DNA of 64,000 bases, from contig NW_027053014.1 in assembly GCF_011386835.1 (NCBI RefSeq), forward strand, positions 1 to 64,000, read 5' to 3'. The position numbers and the translations under genes are program-made. Below are positions 1-9,538 of this stretch, piece after piece (within the stretch, counting starts at the first letter, position 1; each line of letters opens with the position of its first letter). The stretch is from Chrysemys picta bellii. Its lineage: Eukaryota > Chordata > Testudines > Emydidae. Under the pieces are notes generated by a model. That model was not told the origin of the DNA, searched no databases, and saw only the letters and a list, made by a program, of their open reading frames with translations.

Positions 1-2362
1 CCAGGTTCCAGAGACACTGCAGGGTTTGTGCCTCTGAGGCCATCAGCAGCGGGTTAGATTAGATGCTCTAAAGGTCTCTTGTGGCCATAAAGTCTCCTAA
101 TTTTGGAAACACTGAGTGTAGCATTGGGAGCAGCCTCTGATGTTTTACTGTCTAGCCCGCTTGCTTCCTAGAATGAGGACGCATTGAGTGCGGTGATCCA
201 CAGAGAGTAGCTCAAACCTTCAAAGTGTCAGGCCAGTAGCAGTACATTAGCACTTTAGGATTTGGTTGGGTGTGGCAGTGATATCACAAAGGCCTTATCC
301 TGGACCTCAGCCTATATGTCAAAGGTGTTAGGGAGGTGGTTACCTGAGAGAGAGATGCTGACATCAGCCTGCCTGGACAGGAGCGCAGGGCCTGGGAAAC
401 CTCAGAGACCCCTGTGGCTTTGCTTCAGCAAGTCTCCTTCTCGACGTCTCCCTTTAGGACTCAGAGAGTATTAGGGTTCAAGTTTGTGAGTGCGAGGAGG
501 AACCTCTTTCGGGTTTTCTCCTTTTATTGATTTTACTAGAAAACAGACGTGCCTGTTGAGAAGGTAAGAGCCTTGGAGAGGTTTTTAACCTGCTCAGTCT
601 GATCCATCTGGTGCCAGCTGAATTCTAGGCATGGAAAACACTAGTTCAAGGTGGCAGAATTTTATAGACCACCTGGGATTTTGTGCCGTAGAATCACTGG
701 GGACATTAGCGTTTGTCCTTTTCGTTTTACCTTTTCCTCCATCCCTCCTTCCTTTCTCTTGTTCCCCTCTCACCACCAGGAGTGGTGTGTGTGTGTGTGT
801 TGCTGGGGGTGCTCCTCACCTCCCCTTATGGGAAGTTGACACTGCAGGGGCTGTGCCTCTGTGGACATCAGCAACTCCCACTCCCTGCTGCATGTACTGC
901 TCTGGCTCACTGTAAACGGGGTGCTAGTGGAAGGGGAAATGGAGCCCCCTGGCACTCACTAAAAGGGAAAGTGGTGGATTCTCCATCTCTTGATGTCATT
1001 GAATGAAGACTAGATGCCTGTCTGGAATGTGTGTGCCCAAAAAGTAACTATTGTACTATACAGGAAGCCTGTGATATGCAGGGGCTTAGATTAGATGCTC
1101 TAAAGGTCTCTTGTGGCCATAAAGTCTACTAATTTTGGAAACACTGAGTGTAGCATTGGGAGCAGCCTCTGATGTTTTACTGTCTATCCCGCTTGCTTCC
1201 TAGAATGAGGACGCATTGAGTGGGGTGATCCACAGAGAGTAGCTCAAACCTTCAAAGTGTCAGGCCAGTAGCAGGATATTAGCACTTTAGGGTTTGGTTG
1301 GGTGTGGCAGTGATATCACAAAGGCCTTTCCCAGGACCTCAGCCTATTGGTCAAAGGTGTTAGGGAGGTGGTGACCTCAGAGAGAGATGCTGACATCAGC
1401 CAGGCAGGAGAGGGGCGCAGGGCCAGGGAAACCTCAGAGACCCCTGTGGCTTTGCTTCAGCAAGTCTCCTTCTCGAGGTCTCTCTTTGAGGACTGAGAGA
1501 GTATTAGGCTTCACGTATTTGAGTGCAAGCAGGAGCCTCTTTCGAGTTTTTTCCTTTCCTTTTACTGATTTTACTAGAAAACAGACGTCCCTGTTTAGAA
1601 GGTAAGAGCCTCCAAGAGGTTTTGGAACCTGCTCAGTCTGATCCATCTGGTGCCAGCTGAATTCTAGGCATGGAAAACACTAGTTCAAGGTGTCAGAATT
1701 TTATAGTCCACCTGGGATTTTGTCCCGTAGAATCACTGGGGACATTAGGGTTTGTCCTTTTCGTTTTACCTTTTCCTCCATCCCTCCTTCCTTTCTCTTC
1801 ATCTCTTACTTCTTTTGTCCTTTCTCCTGTTCCCCTCCCACCACCAGGAGTGGTGTGTGTGTGTGTGTGTTGCTGGGGGTGCTCTTCACCTCCCCTTGTG
1901 GGAAGTTGATCCAAAACTGTGGGGTTGAAATAGTGCTTGGACTCCACTGACACTAGATGCTGCCATCCTGTGGCTTCGCATTAGTGCCTGGGATGACTTG
2001 GAGCAAGATCTCAACCTCCCTGCAACCTACTTCACTCTTGGCAGAATCCCTCCTGCCCCCCATGCTAGAGCCGCCTCCCTGCCCAACCTGGGTGGGGGTA
2101 TAGAAGAGGGTTCTGATAACTTGAGCCGTGGTTTGGAGGTGGAACAGCGGTCAAGGGCACTGAGGGGGAGGTAGCAGGAGCTCACCCTACATGGAGGCGG
2201 GTTGGCACTGGAGGTTACTAGAAAGGAGAAGAAGACTCCATTCTGGGGTTCAGGTGGTGAATTCATCCCTCAGTGGTGGGCAGGTGCTGAGTGGAAATGC
2301 TGCTGGTTCCAGGTGCCCTGAATTCCCCCTGATTCCTCGGGGCGTTTGAGTCTCTGACAGGT
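1..2362 (+). pseudogene. Array units: one truncated, one short, one ending at the LTR
   Basis: The window opens inside exon B, which is fused after about 50 bp to the spacer. Pseudo-exon 1 copies lie at 303-563 (its acceptor AG is lost) and 1335-1601 (CCCAG acceptor, GTAAGAG donor). The first exon 3 (from about 780) is fused near 839 to the last two thirds of an exon B, giving the short unit type. The second exon 3 starts at about 1850 after (GT)n. The tail then runs to 2362, where LTR-type sequence begins in the intron just before exon B. Reading frames in both exon-1 copies are broken. No functional product is expected. Confidence 0.7.
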
Positions 2363-3260
2363 TGTTAAGGCTGTATTCCCACTTTGAACTTTAGGGTACA
2401 AATGTAGGGGCCTGCATGAAAACTTTTAAGCTTAACTACCAGCTTAGCTCTGGTTCGCTGCCACCATTCCAAGGCTAATTTCCTTCCCTGGGTAGCCTTG
2501 AGAGACCTTCACCAATTCCCTGGTGAATACAGATCCAAACCCCTTGGATCTTAAAACAAGGAGAAAGTAACCATTCCCCTCCTTCCTCCCACCAACTTTT
2601 GGTGAATACAGTTCCAACCCCCCTGGGATTTTAAAAGAAGGAGAAATTAACCATCCCCCCTTCTTTCTCCCACCAACTCCTGGTGAATACAGATCCAACC
2701 CCCTTGGATTTAAAACAAGGAAAAAAATAATTAGGTTTTTAAAAAGAAGGTTTTTAATTAAAGAAAAAGGTAAAAATTATTTTTGTAAAATCAGTATGGA
2801 AATAACCTTACAGGGTAATTAAACTTAAAGAGCTCAGAGGACTCCCCTTTAGTTTTAGGTTCAAAGTACAGCAAACAAAGATAAACACTCTAGTAAAAGG
2901 TACATTTACAAGTTGAGAAAACAAAGGAAAACTAACACGCCTTGCCTGGCTATTTGCTTACAAGTTTGAAATAGGAGAGACTTGTTTAGAAAGATGTGGA
3001 GAACCTGGATTGATGTCTGGTCCCTCTCAGTCCCGAGAGCGAACGCACAACCAAAACAAAGAACACAAACAAAAGCCTTCCCCCCCCCCAAGATTTGAAA
3101 GTATCTTGTCCCCTTATTGGTCCTCTAGGTCAGATGCCAGCCAGGTTACCTGAGCTTCTTAACCCTTTAGAGGGAAAAGGATTTTGGAGTCTCTGGCCAG
3201 GAGGGATTTTATAGTACTGTACACAGGACAGCTGTTACCCTTCCCTTTATAGTTTTGACA
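2363..3260. mobile_element. LTR-like element 1 (longest, different site)
   Basis: This is an approximately 898 bp element starting TGTTAAGG and ending TTTTGACA. It is homologous throughout to the five TGTCA...TGACA elements elsewhere in the window. It keeps about 40 bp near 2430-2470 and another stretch near 2945-2965 (TTGCCTGGCTATTTGC) that the other five lack, so it is a different, fuller copy. It contains three degenerate ~75 bp internal repeats (TGGTGAATACAG...CTCCCACCAACT). No coding region is present, so if it is an LTR it is solitary. The flanks (GACAGGT and GTACTATAG) do not form a target duplication, and a piece of the host unit (exon B and part of the spacer) is missing across it. 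Confidence 0.7.
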
Positions 3261-3286
3261 GTACTATAGATGAAGCCTATGATATG

Positions 3287-3781
3287 CAATGCCCCTCTGC
3301 TATGTACATTGGCCAAACTGGACAGTCACTACGCAAGAGGATAAATGGACACAAGTCAGATATCAGGAATGGCAATATACAAGAACCTGTAGGAGAACAC
3401 TTCAACCTCCCTGGCCACACAATAGCAGATGTTAAGGTAGCCATCTTACAGCAAAAAAACTTCAGGACCAGACTCCAAAGAGAAACTGCTGAGCTTCAGT
3501 TCATCTGCAAATTTGACACCATCAGATCAGGATTAAACAAAGACTGTGAATGGCTATCCAACTACAGAAACAGTTTCTCCTCCCTTGGTGTTCACACCTC
3601 AACTGCTAGCAGAGCACCTCACCCTCCCTGATTGAACTAACCTCGTTATCTCCACACTGATATATACCTGCCTCTGGAGATTTCCATTACTTGCATCTGA
3701 AGAAGTGAGGTTCTGACCCACGAAAGCTTATGCTCCCAGTACTTCTGTTAGTCTCAAAGGTGCCATAGGACCCTCTGTTGC
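3287..3781 (+). mobile_element. Penelope-like element, 5'-truncated 3'-end copy
   Basis: This is the leading fragment of a head-to-tail array. It begins inside the GIY-YIG nuclease region (the open frame from 3284 reads MQCPSAMYIGQTGQSLRKR) and runs through the same stop and 3' untranslated sequence (CGAAAGCTTATGCTCCCAG...CTCTGTTGC) as the full copies. The peptide to 3631 is 115 residues and is nearly identical to the C-terminus of the downstream copies. A 5'-truncated copy directly abutting a full one is the classical tandem architecture of Penelope-like elements, where the partial copy acts like a terminal repeat. The left junction shares GCA with a 26 bp scrap of host-unit spacer. Confidence 0.85.
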
Positions 3782-6658
3782 TTTTTACAGATTCAGACTA
3801 ACACGGCTACCCCACTGATACTTGACACCATGCAAGGCACTGCATTTAGCCGTATGGAATGGAAATCTATCAACCTCATGAAGAAACTTGCACAAATACA
3901 GACAGATATCATCTTCCTTTCCAAATGCAAACGGATGGACATCATACCAAATGGACTGAAGGTGAAAAATCCATTGCTATCTACATACTGCACAGACCAC
4001 AGTGAGAGATTATGCCATACATTATCAAAGAAACTGAGGAACCACCTGATCAGCATCCTATACAGCAAACAGAAAAACATCAAGAAAGAGCTCTCCAACC
4101 TGGAGACTTTCATAAATAACCAACCCTCCACACAAATGGACTTTACTAAAATAAGACAGGAGATCTACATTACACACCTCACCTCTCTACAAAGGAAAAA
4201 GGACCGTAAGCTGTCTAAAATCCTACCTGCCACATGGGGCCACAACAGGGGTACCCCGAACTCACCCAGCAATATCGTCAATTTATCCAGCTACACACTC
4301 AACCCAGCAGAAGAGTCTGTCCTATCTCGGGGACTCTCCTTTTGCCCCAGCACCCCCACGAACATGATACAGTTCTGTGGTGATCTGGAAGCCTACTTTC
4401 GCCGCCTCCGACTCAAAGAATACTTTCATGATAACACTGAACAGCGCACTGATATACAGATACCCTCCCACCAACAACACAGGAAGAAGAACTCCACATG
4501 GACTCCTCCTGAGGGTCGAAATGACAGTCTGGACCTATACATAGAATGCTTCCGCCGACGTGCACCGGCAGAAATTGTGGAAAAACAACATCGCTTGCCT
4601 CAAAACCTAAGTCGTGCAGAACGCAATGCCAGCCACAGCCTCAGAAACCACCCTGACATCATCAAAGAGGCTGATAAAGGAGGTGCTGTTGTCATCATGA
4701 ACAGGTCTGACTACCAGAAGGAGGCTGCCAGACAACTCTCCAATACCAAATTCTACAGGCCGCTTTCCTCAGATCCCACTGAGGAATACACTAAGAAACT
4801 GCACCATCTACTCAGGACACTCCCTACACTAACACAGGAACAAATCAACATACCCTTAGAGCCCCGACCGGGGTTATTCTATCTACTACCTAAGATCCAC
4901 AAACCTGGAAATCCTGGACGCCCCATCATCTCGGGCATTGGCACTCTCACTGAAGGACTGTCTGGATATGTGGCCTCCCTACTCAGACCCTACGCCACCA
5001 GCACTCCCAGCTATCTCCGTGACACCACAGATTTCCTGAGAAAACTACAATGCATTGGTGACCTCCCAGAAAACACCATCCTAGCCACCATGGATGTAGA
5101 GGCTCTCTACACAAACATCCCGCATACAGATGTAATACAAGCTGTCAGGAACAGTATCCCTGATGATGACACAGCACAACTTATTACTGAGCTCTGTGAC
5201 TTTATCCTCACGCACAATTATTTCAAATTTGGTGACAATATATACCTCCAGACCAGTGGCACCGCTATGGGCACCCGCATGGCCCCACAATATGCCAACA
5301 TTTTTATGGCTGACCTGGAACAACGCTTCCTCAGCTCTTGTCCACTCATGCCCCTTCTCTACCTACGCTATATTGATGACACCTTCATCATCTGGACCCA
5401 TGGGAAGGAGGCCCTGGAAGAATTCCACCATGCTTTCAACAGCTTCCACCCCACCATCAACCTCAGCCTGGACCAATCTACACGGGAGGTCCACTTCCTG
5501 GACACCACCGTACAAATAAGCGATGGCCACATTAACACCACCCTATACCGAAAGGCCACCGACCGCTATGCCTACCTTCATGCCTCCAGCTTCCACCCCG
5601 GTCACACCACACGATCCATCGTCTACAGCCAAGCACTGAGGTACAATCGCATCTGCTCCAACCCCTCAGACAGAGACCAACACCTACAAGATCTTCACCA
5701 AGCATTCTCAAAACTACGATACCCACACAAGGAAATAAAGAAACAAATCAGCAGAGCCAGACGTGTACCCAGAAGACTCCTGCTACAAGACAGGCCCAGA
5801 ATAGAAACCAACAGAACTCCACTGGCCATCACCTACAGTCCTCAGCTTAAACCTCTCCAACGCATCATCAGTGATCTACAACCTATCCTGGACAATGATC
5901 CCTCACTTTCACAGACCTTGGGAGGCAGGCCAGTCCTCGCCCACAGACAACCTGCCAACCTTAAGCATATTCTCACCAGCAACCACGCATCGCACCATAA
6001 CAACTCTAACTCAGGAACCAACCCATGCAACAAACCTCGATGCCAACTCTGCCCACATATCTACACCAGCAACACCATCACTGGACCTAACCAGATCAGC
6101 TACAACATCACCGGCTCATTCACCTGCATGTCCACCAATGTTATATATGCCATCATATGCCAGCAATGCCCCTCTGCTATGTACATTGGCCAAACTGGAC
6201 AGTCACTACGCAAGAGGATAAATGGACACAAGTCAGATATCAGGAATGGCAATATACAAAAACCTGTAGGAGAACACTTCAACCTCCCTGGCCACACAAT
6301 AGCAGATGTTAAGGTAGCCATCTTACAGCAAAAAAACTTCAGGACCAGACTCCAAAGAGAAACTGCTGAGCTTCAGTTCATCTGCAAATTTGACACCATC
6401 AGATCAGGATTAAACAAAGACTGTGAATGGCTATCCAATTACAGAAACAGTTTCTCCTCCCTTGGTGTTCACACCTCAACTGCTAGCAGAGCACCTCACC
6501 CTCCCTGATTGAACTAACCTCGTTATCTCCACACTGATATATACCTGCCTCTGGAGATTTCCATTACTTGCATCTGAAGAAGTGAGGTTCTGACCCACGA
6601 AAGCTTATGCTCCCAGTACTTCTGTTAGTCTCAAAGGTGCCACAGGACCCTCTGTTGC
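3782..6658 (+). mobile_element. Full-length Penelope-like element, copy 1
   Basis: This 2877 bp element is delimited by the repeated junction CTCTGTTGC / TTTTTACAGATTCAGAC. It contains a 48 bp 5' leader, one long ORF and about 150 bp of 3' untranslated sequence. It is followed without a gap by copy 2. The unit-to-unit distance of 2877 bp (start codon to start codon) defines the element length. Confidence 0.9.
3830..6508 (+). CDS. Penelope-like reverse transcriptase / GIY-YIG endonuclease, copy 1
   Basis: This uninterrupted 892-residue polyprotein would support target-primed reverse transcription in the nucleus. Visible RT blocks in order are EADKGGAVVIMNRSDY, FYLLPKIHKPGNPGRPIIS, MDVEALYTNIPHTD (first catalytic Asp), SGTAMGTRMAPQYANIF, and RYIDDTFIIW with YIDD at about residues 514-517. 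A Cys cluster CNKPRCQLC (Cys 733, 738, 741) precedes the C-terminal GIY-YIG nuclease: VIY at about 771-773, YIG at 785-787, then GQSLRKRINGHKSDI. CQQC (777-780) lies inside the nuclease core. The start is the ATG in GACACCATGCAAGG, conserved in all three full copies. Compared with the other copies it has lost one Ile codon in DIIIKEADKG and has Ser in ASHSLR, Cys in SSCPL and Ala in RKATDR, probably private decay. It is otherwise intact, so activity is possible but unproven. Confidence 0.92.
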   Translation: MQGTAFSRMEWKSINLMKKLAQIQTDIIFLSKCKRMDIIPNGLKVKNPLLSTYCTDHSERLCHTLSKKLRNHLISILYSKQKNIKKELSNLETFINNQPSTQMDFTKIRQEIYITHLTSLQRKKDRKLSKILPATWGHNRGTPNSPSNIVNLSSYTLNPAEESVLSRGLSFCPSTPTNMIQFCGDLEAYFRRLRLKEYFHDNTEQRTDIQIPSHQQHRKKNSTWTPPEGRNDSLDLYIECFRRRAPAEIVEKQHRLPQNLSRAERNASHSLRNHPDIIKEADKGGAVVIMNRSDYQKEAARQLSNTKFYRPLSSDPTEEYTKKLHHLLRTLPTLTQEQINIPLEPRPGLFYLLPKIHKPGNPGRPIISGIGTLTEGLSGYVASLLRPYATSTPSYLRDTTDFLRKLQCIGDLPENTILATMDVEALYTNIPHTDVIQAVRNSIPDDDTAQLITELCDFILTHNYFKFGDNIYLQTSGTAMGTRMAPQYANIFMADLEQRFLSSCPLMPLLYLRYIDDTFIIWTHGKEALEEFHHAFNSFHPTINLSLDQSTREVHFLDTTVQISDGHINTTLYRKATDRYAYLHASSFHPGHTTRSIVYSQALRYNRICSNPSDRDQHLQDLHQAFSKLRYPHKEIKKQISRARRVPRRLLLQDRPRIETNRTPLAITYSPQLKPLQRIISDLQPILDNDPSLSQTLGGRPVLAHRQPANLKHILTSNHASHHNNSNSGTNPCNKPRCQLCPHIYTSNTITGPNQISYNITGSFTCMSTNVIYAIICQQCPSAMYIGQTGQSLRKRINGHKSDIRNGNIQKPVGEHFNLPGHTIADVKVAILQQKNFRTRLQRETAELQFICKFDTIRSGLNKDCEWLSNYRNSFSSLGVHTSTASRAPHPP

Positions 6659-9538
6659 TTTTTACAGATTCAGACTAACACGCCTACCCCTCTGATACTT
6701 GACACCATGCAAGGCACTGCATTTAGCCGTATGGAATGGAAATCTATCAACCTCATGAAGAAACTTGCACAAATACAGACAGATATCATCTTCCTTTCCA
6801 AATGCAAACGGATGGACATCATACCAAATGGACTGAAGGTGAAAAATCCATTGCTATCTACATACTGCACAGACCACAGTGAGAGATTATGCCATACATT
6901 ATCAAAGAAACTGAGGAACCACCTGATCAGCATCCTATACAGCAAACAGAAAAACATCAAGAAAGAGCTCTCCAACCTGGAGACTTTCATAAATAACCAA
7001 CCCTCCACACAAATGGACTTTACTAAAATAAGACAGGAGATCTACGTTACACACCTCACCTCTCTACAAAGGAAAAAGGACCGTAAGCTGTCTAAAATCC
7101 TACCTGCCACATGGGGCCACAACAGGGGTACCCCGAACTCACCCAGCAATATCGTCAATTTATCCAGCTACACACTCAACCCAGCAGAAGAGTCTGTCCT
7201 ATCTCGGGGACTCTCCTTTTGCCCCAGCACCCCCACGAACATGATACAGTTCTGTGGTGATCTGGAAGCCTACTTTCGCCGCCTCCGACTCAAAGAATAC
7301 TTTCATGATAACACTGAACAGCGCACTGATACACAGATACCCTCCCACCAACAACACAGGAAGAAGAACTCCACATGGACTCCTCCTGAGGGTCGAAATG
7401 ACAGTCTGGACCTATACATAGAATGCTTCCGCCGACGTGCACCGGCAGAAATTGTGGAAAATGAACATCGCTTGCCTCATAACCTAAGTCGTGCAGAACG
7501 CAATGCCATCCACAGCCTTAGAAACCACCCTGACATTATCATCAAAGAGGCTGATAAAGGAGGTGCTGTTGTCATCATGAACAGGTCTGACTACCAGAAG
7601 GAGGCTGCCAGACAACTCTCCAATACCAAATTCTACAGGCCGCTTTCCTCAGATCCCACTGAGGAATACACTAAGAAACTGCACCATCTACTCAGGACAC
7701 TCCCTACACTAACACAGGAACAAATCAACATAGCCTTAGAGCCCCGACCGGGGTTATTCTATCTACTACCTAAGATCCACAAACCTGGAAATCCTGGACG
7801 CCCCATCATCTCGGGCATTGGCACTCTCACTGAAGGACTGTCTGGATATGTGGACTCCCTACTCAGACCCTACGCCACCAGCACTCCCAGCTATCTCCGT
7901 GACACCACAGATTTCCTGAGAAAACTACAATGCATTGGTGACCTCCCAGAAAACACCATCCTAGCCACCATGGATGTAGAGGCTCTGTACACAAACATCC
8001 CGCATACAGATGGAATACAAGCTGTCAGGAACAGTGTCCCTGATGATGACACAGCACAACTTATTACTGAGCTCTGTGACTTTATCCTCACGCACAATTA
8101 TTTCAAACTTGGTGACAATATATACCTCCAGACCAGTGGCACCGCTATGGGCACCCGCATGGCCCCACAATATGACAACATTTTTATGGCTGACCTGGAA
8201 CAACGCTTCCTCAGCTCTCGTCCACTCATGCCCCTTCTCTACCTACGCTATATTGATGACACCTTCATCATCTGGACCCATGGGAAGGAGGCCCTGGAAG
8301 AATTCCACCATGCTTTCAACAGCTTCCACCCCACCATCAACCTCAGCCTGGACCAATCTACACGGGAGGTCCACTTCCTGGACACCACCGTACAAATAAG
8401 CGATGGCCGCATTAACACCACCCTATACCGAAAGCCCACCGACCGCTACGCCTACCTTCATGCCTCCAGCTTCCACCCCGGTCACACCACACGATCCATC
8501 GTCTACAGCCAAGCACTGAGGTACAATCGCATCTGCTCCAACCCCTCAGACAGAGACCAACACCTACAAGATCTTCACCAAGCATTCTCAAAACTACGAT
8601 ACCCACACAAGGAAATAAAGAAACAAATCAGCAGAGCCAGACGTGTACCCAGAAGACTCCTGCTACAAGACAGGCCCAAAAGAGAAACCAACAGAACTCC
8701 ACTGGCCATCACCTACAGTCCTCAGCTTAAACCTCTCCAACGCATCATCAGTGATCTACAACCCATCCTGGACAATGATCCCTCACTTTCACAGACCTTG
8801 GGAGGCAGGCCAGTCCTCGCCCACAGACAACCTGCCAACCTTAAGCATATTCTCACCAGCAACCACGCCTCGCACCATAACAACTCTAACTCAGGAACCA
8901 ACCCATGCAACAAACCTCGATGCCAACTCTGCCCACATATCTACACCAGCAACACCATCACTGGACCTAACCAGATCAGCTACAACATCACCGGCTCATT
9001 CACCTGCACGTCCACCAATGTTATATATGCCATCATATGCCAGCAATGCCCCTCTGCTATGTACATTGGCCAAACTGGACAGTCACTACGCAAGAGGATA
9101 AATGGACACAAGTCAGATATCAGGAATGGCAATATACAAAAACCTGTAGGAGAACACTTCAACCTCCCTGGCCACACAATAGCAGATGTTAAGGTAGCCA
9201 TCTTACAGCAAAAAAACTTCAGGACCAGACTCCAAAGAGAAACTGCTGAGCTTCAGTTCATCTGCAAATTTGACACCATCAGATCAGGATTAAACAAAGA
9301 CTGTGAATGGCTATCCAACTACAGAAACAGTTTCTCCTCCCTTGGTGTTCACACCTCAACTGCTAGCAGAGCACCTCACCCTCCCTGATTGAACTAACCT
9401 CGTTATCTCCACACTGATATATACCTGCCTCTGGAGATTTCCATTACTTGCATCTGAAGAAGTGAGGTTCTGACCCACGAAAGCTTATGCTCCCAGTACT
9501 TCTGTTAGTCTCAAAGGTGCCACAGGACCCTCTGTTGC
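6659..9538 (+). mobile_element. Full-length Penelope-like element, copy 2
   Basis: This 2880 bp direct tandem copy follows copy 1. It ends at CTCTGTTGC, where the sequence changes to the host unit's exon 3 (CTTTGTGGGAAGTTC). The copy lacks any trailing TTTTTACAG segment, which confirms that the element's own 3' end is CTCTGTTGC. The host unit is missing its spacer, exon 1 and first intron across the whole 3.29-9.54 kb array, so insertion or later recombination removed about 0.7 kb of target. Confidence 0.9.
6707..9388 (+). CDS. Penelope-like reverse transcriptase / GIY-YIG endonuclease, copy 2
   Basis: The ORF is intact at 893 residues. It has the same domain order as copy 1, each motif shifted by one residue after the extra Ile in DIIIKEADKG: YIDD at about 515-518, CNKPRCQLC at about 734-742, and the GIY-YIG core at about 772-788. 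By eye it differs from copy 1 at 18 residues plus that one-codon indel. It keeps the apparently ancestral IHSLRN, SSRPL, KPTDR and FTCTS, but has Asp in place of Ala in MAPQYANIF, the segment before the YIDD block, and Asp in GYVDSLLRP where the minus-strand relative has Ala. The Ala-to-Asp change lies in a conserved RT block and could impair it. No stop or frameshift is present, so the copy is recent. Confidence 0.92.
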   Translation: MQGTAFSRMEWKSINLMKKLAQIQTDIIFLSKCKRMDIIPNGLKVKNPLLSTYCTDHSERLCHTLSKKLRNHLISILYSKQKNIKKELSNLETFINNQPSTQMDFTKIRQEIYVTHLTSLQRKKDRKLSKILPATWGHNRGTPNSPSNIVNLSSYTLNPAEESVLSRGLSFCPSTPTNMIQFCGDLEAYFRRLRLKEYFHDNTEQRTDTQIPSHQQHRKKNSTWTPPEGRNDSLDLYIECFRRRAPAEIVENEHRLPHNLSRAERNAIHSLRNHPDIIIKEADKGGAVVIMNRSDYQKEAARQLSNTKFYRPLSSDPTEEYTKKLHHLLRTLPTLTQEQINIALEPRPGLFYLLPKIHKPGNPGRPIISGIGTLTEGLSGYVDSLLRPYATSTPSYLRDTTDFLRKLQCIGDLPENTILATMDVEALYTNIPHTDGIQAVRNSVPDDDTAQLITELCDFILTHNYFKLGDNIYLQTSGTAMGTRMAPQYDNIFMADLEQRFLSSRPLMPLLYLRYIDDTFIIWTHGKEALEEFHHAFNSFHPTINLSLDQSTREVHFLDTTVQISDGRINTTLYRKPTDRYAYLHASSFHPGHTTRSIVYSQALRYNRICSNPSDRDQHLQDLHQAFSKLRYPHKEIKKQISRARRVPRRLLLQDRPKRETNRTPLAITYSPQLKPLQRIISDLQPILDNDPSLSQTLGGRPVLAHRQPANLKHILTSNHASHHNNSNSGTNPCNKPRCQLCPHIYTSNTITGPNQISYNITGSFTCTSTNVIYAIICQQCPSAMYIGQTGQSLRKRINGHKSDIRNGNIQKPVGEHFNLPGHTIADVKVAILQQKNFRTRLQRETAELQFICKFDTIRSGLNKDCEWLSNYRNSFSSLGVHTSTASRAPHPP

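Noticed and set aside
631..915. ATG-initiated frame MENTSSRWQNFI... repeated in most units, looking like a secreted hydrophobic peptide
   Set aside because: The ATG lies in the intron between GTAAGAG and CCACCACCAG. The hydrophobic part is the polypyrimidine tract translated, and the C-terminus depends on GT-repeat length.
594..2266. Numerous 60-120 codon frames on both strands in the array units
   Set aside because: They are shadows of low-complexity, pyrimidine-rich or GT-rich sequence or run antisense to pseudo-exons. None starts with a consistent context or keeps frame across copies in a way that implies coding.
5163..5519. 118-codon frame overlapping the Penelope ORF, also at 8010-8399
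   Set aside because: It is a +1 frame shadow of the conserved RT domain. The in-frame motifs (YIDD, TSGTAMGTR) explain its conservation.
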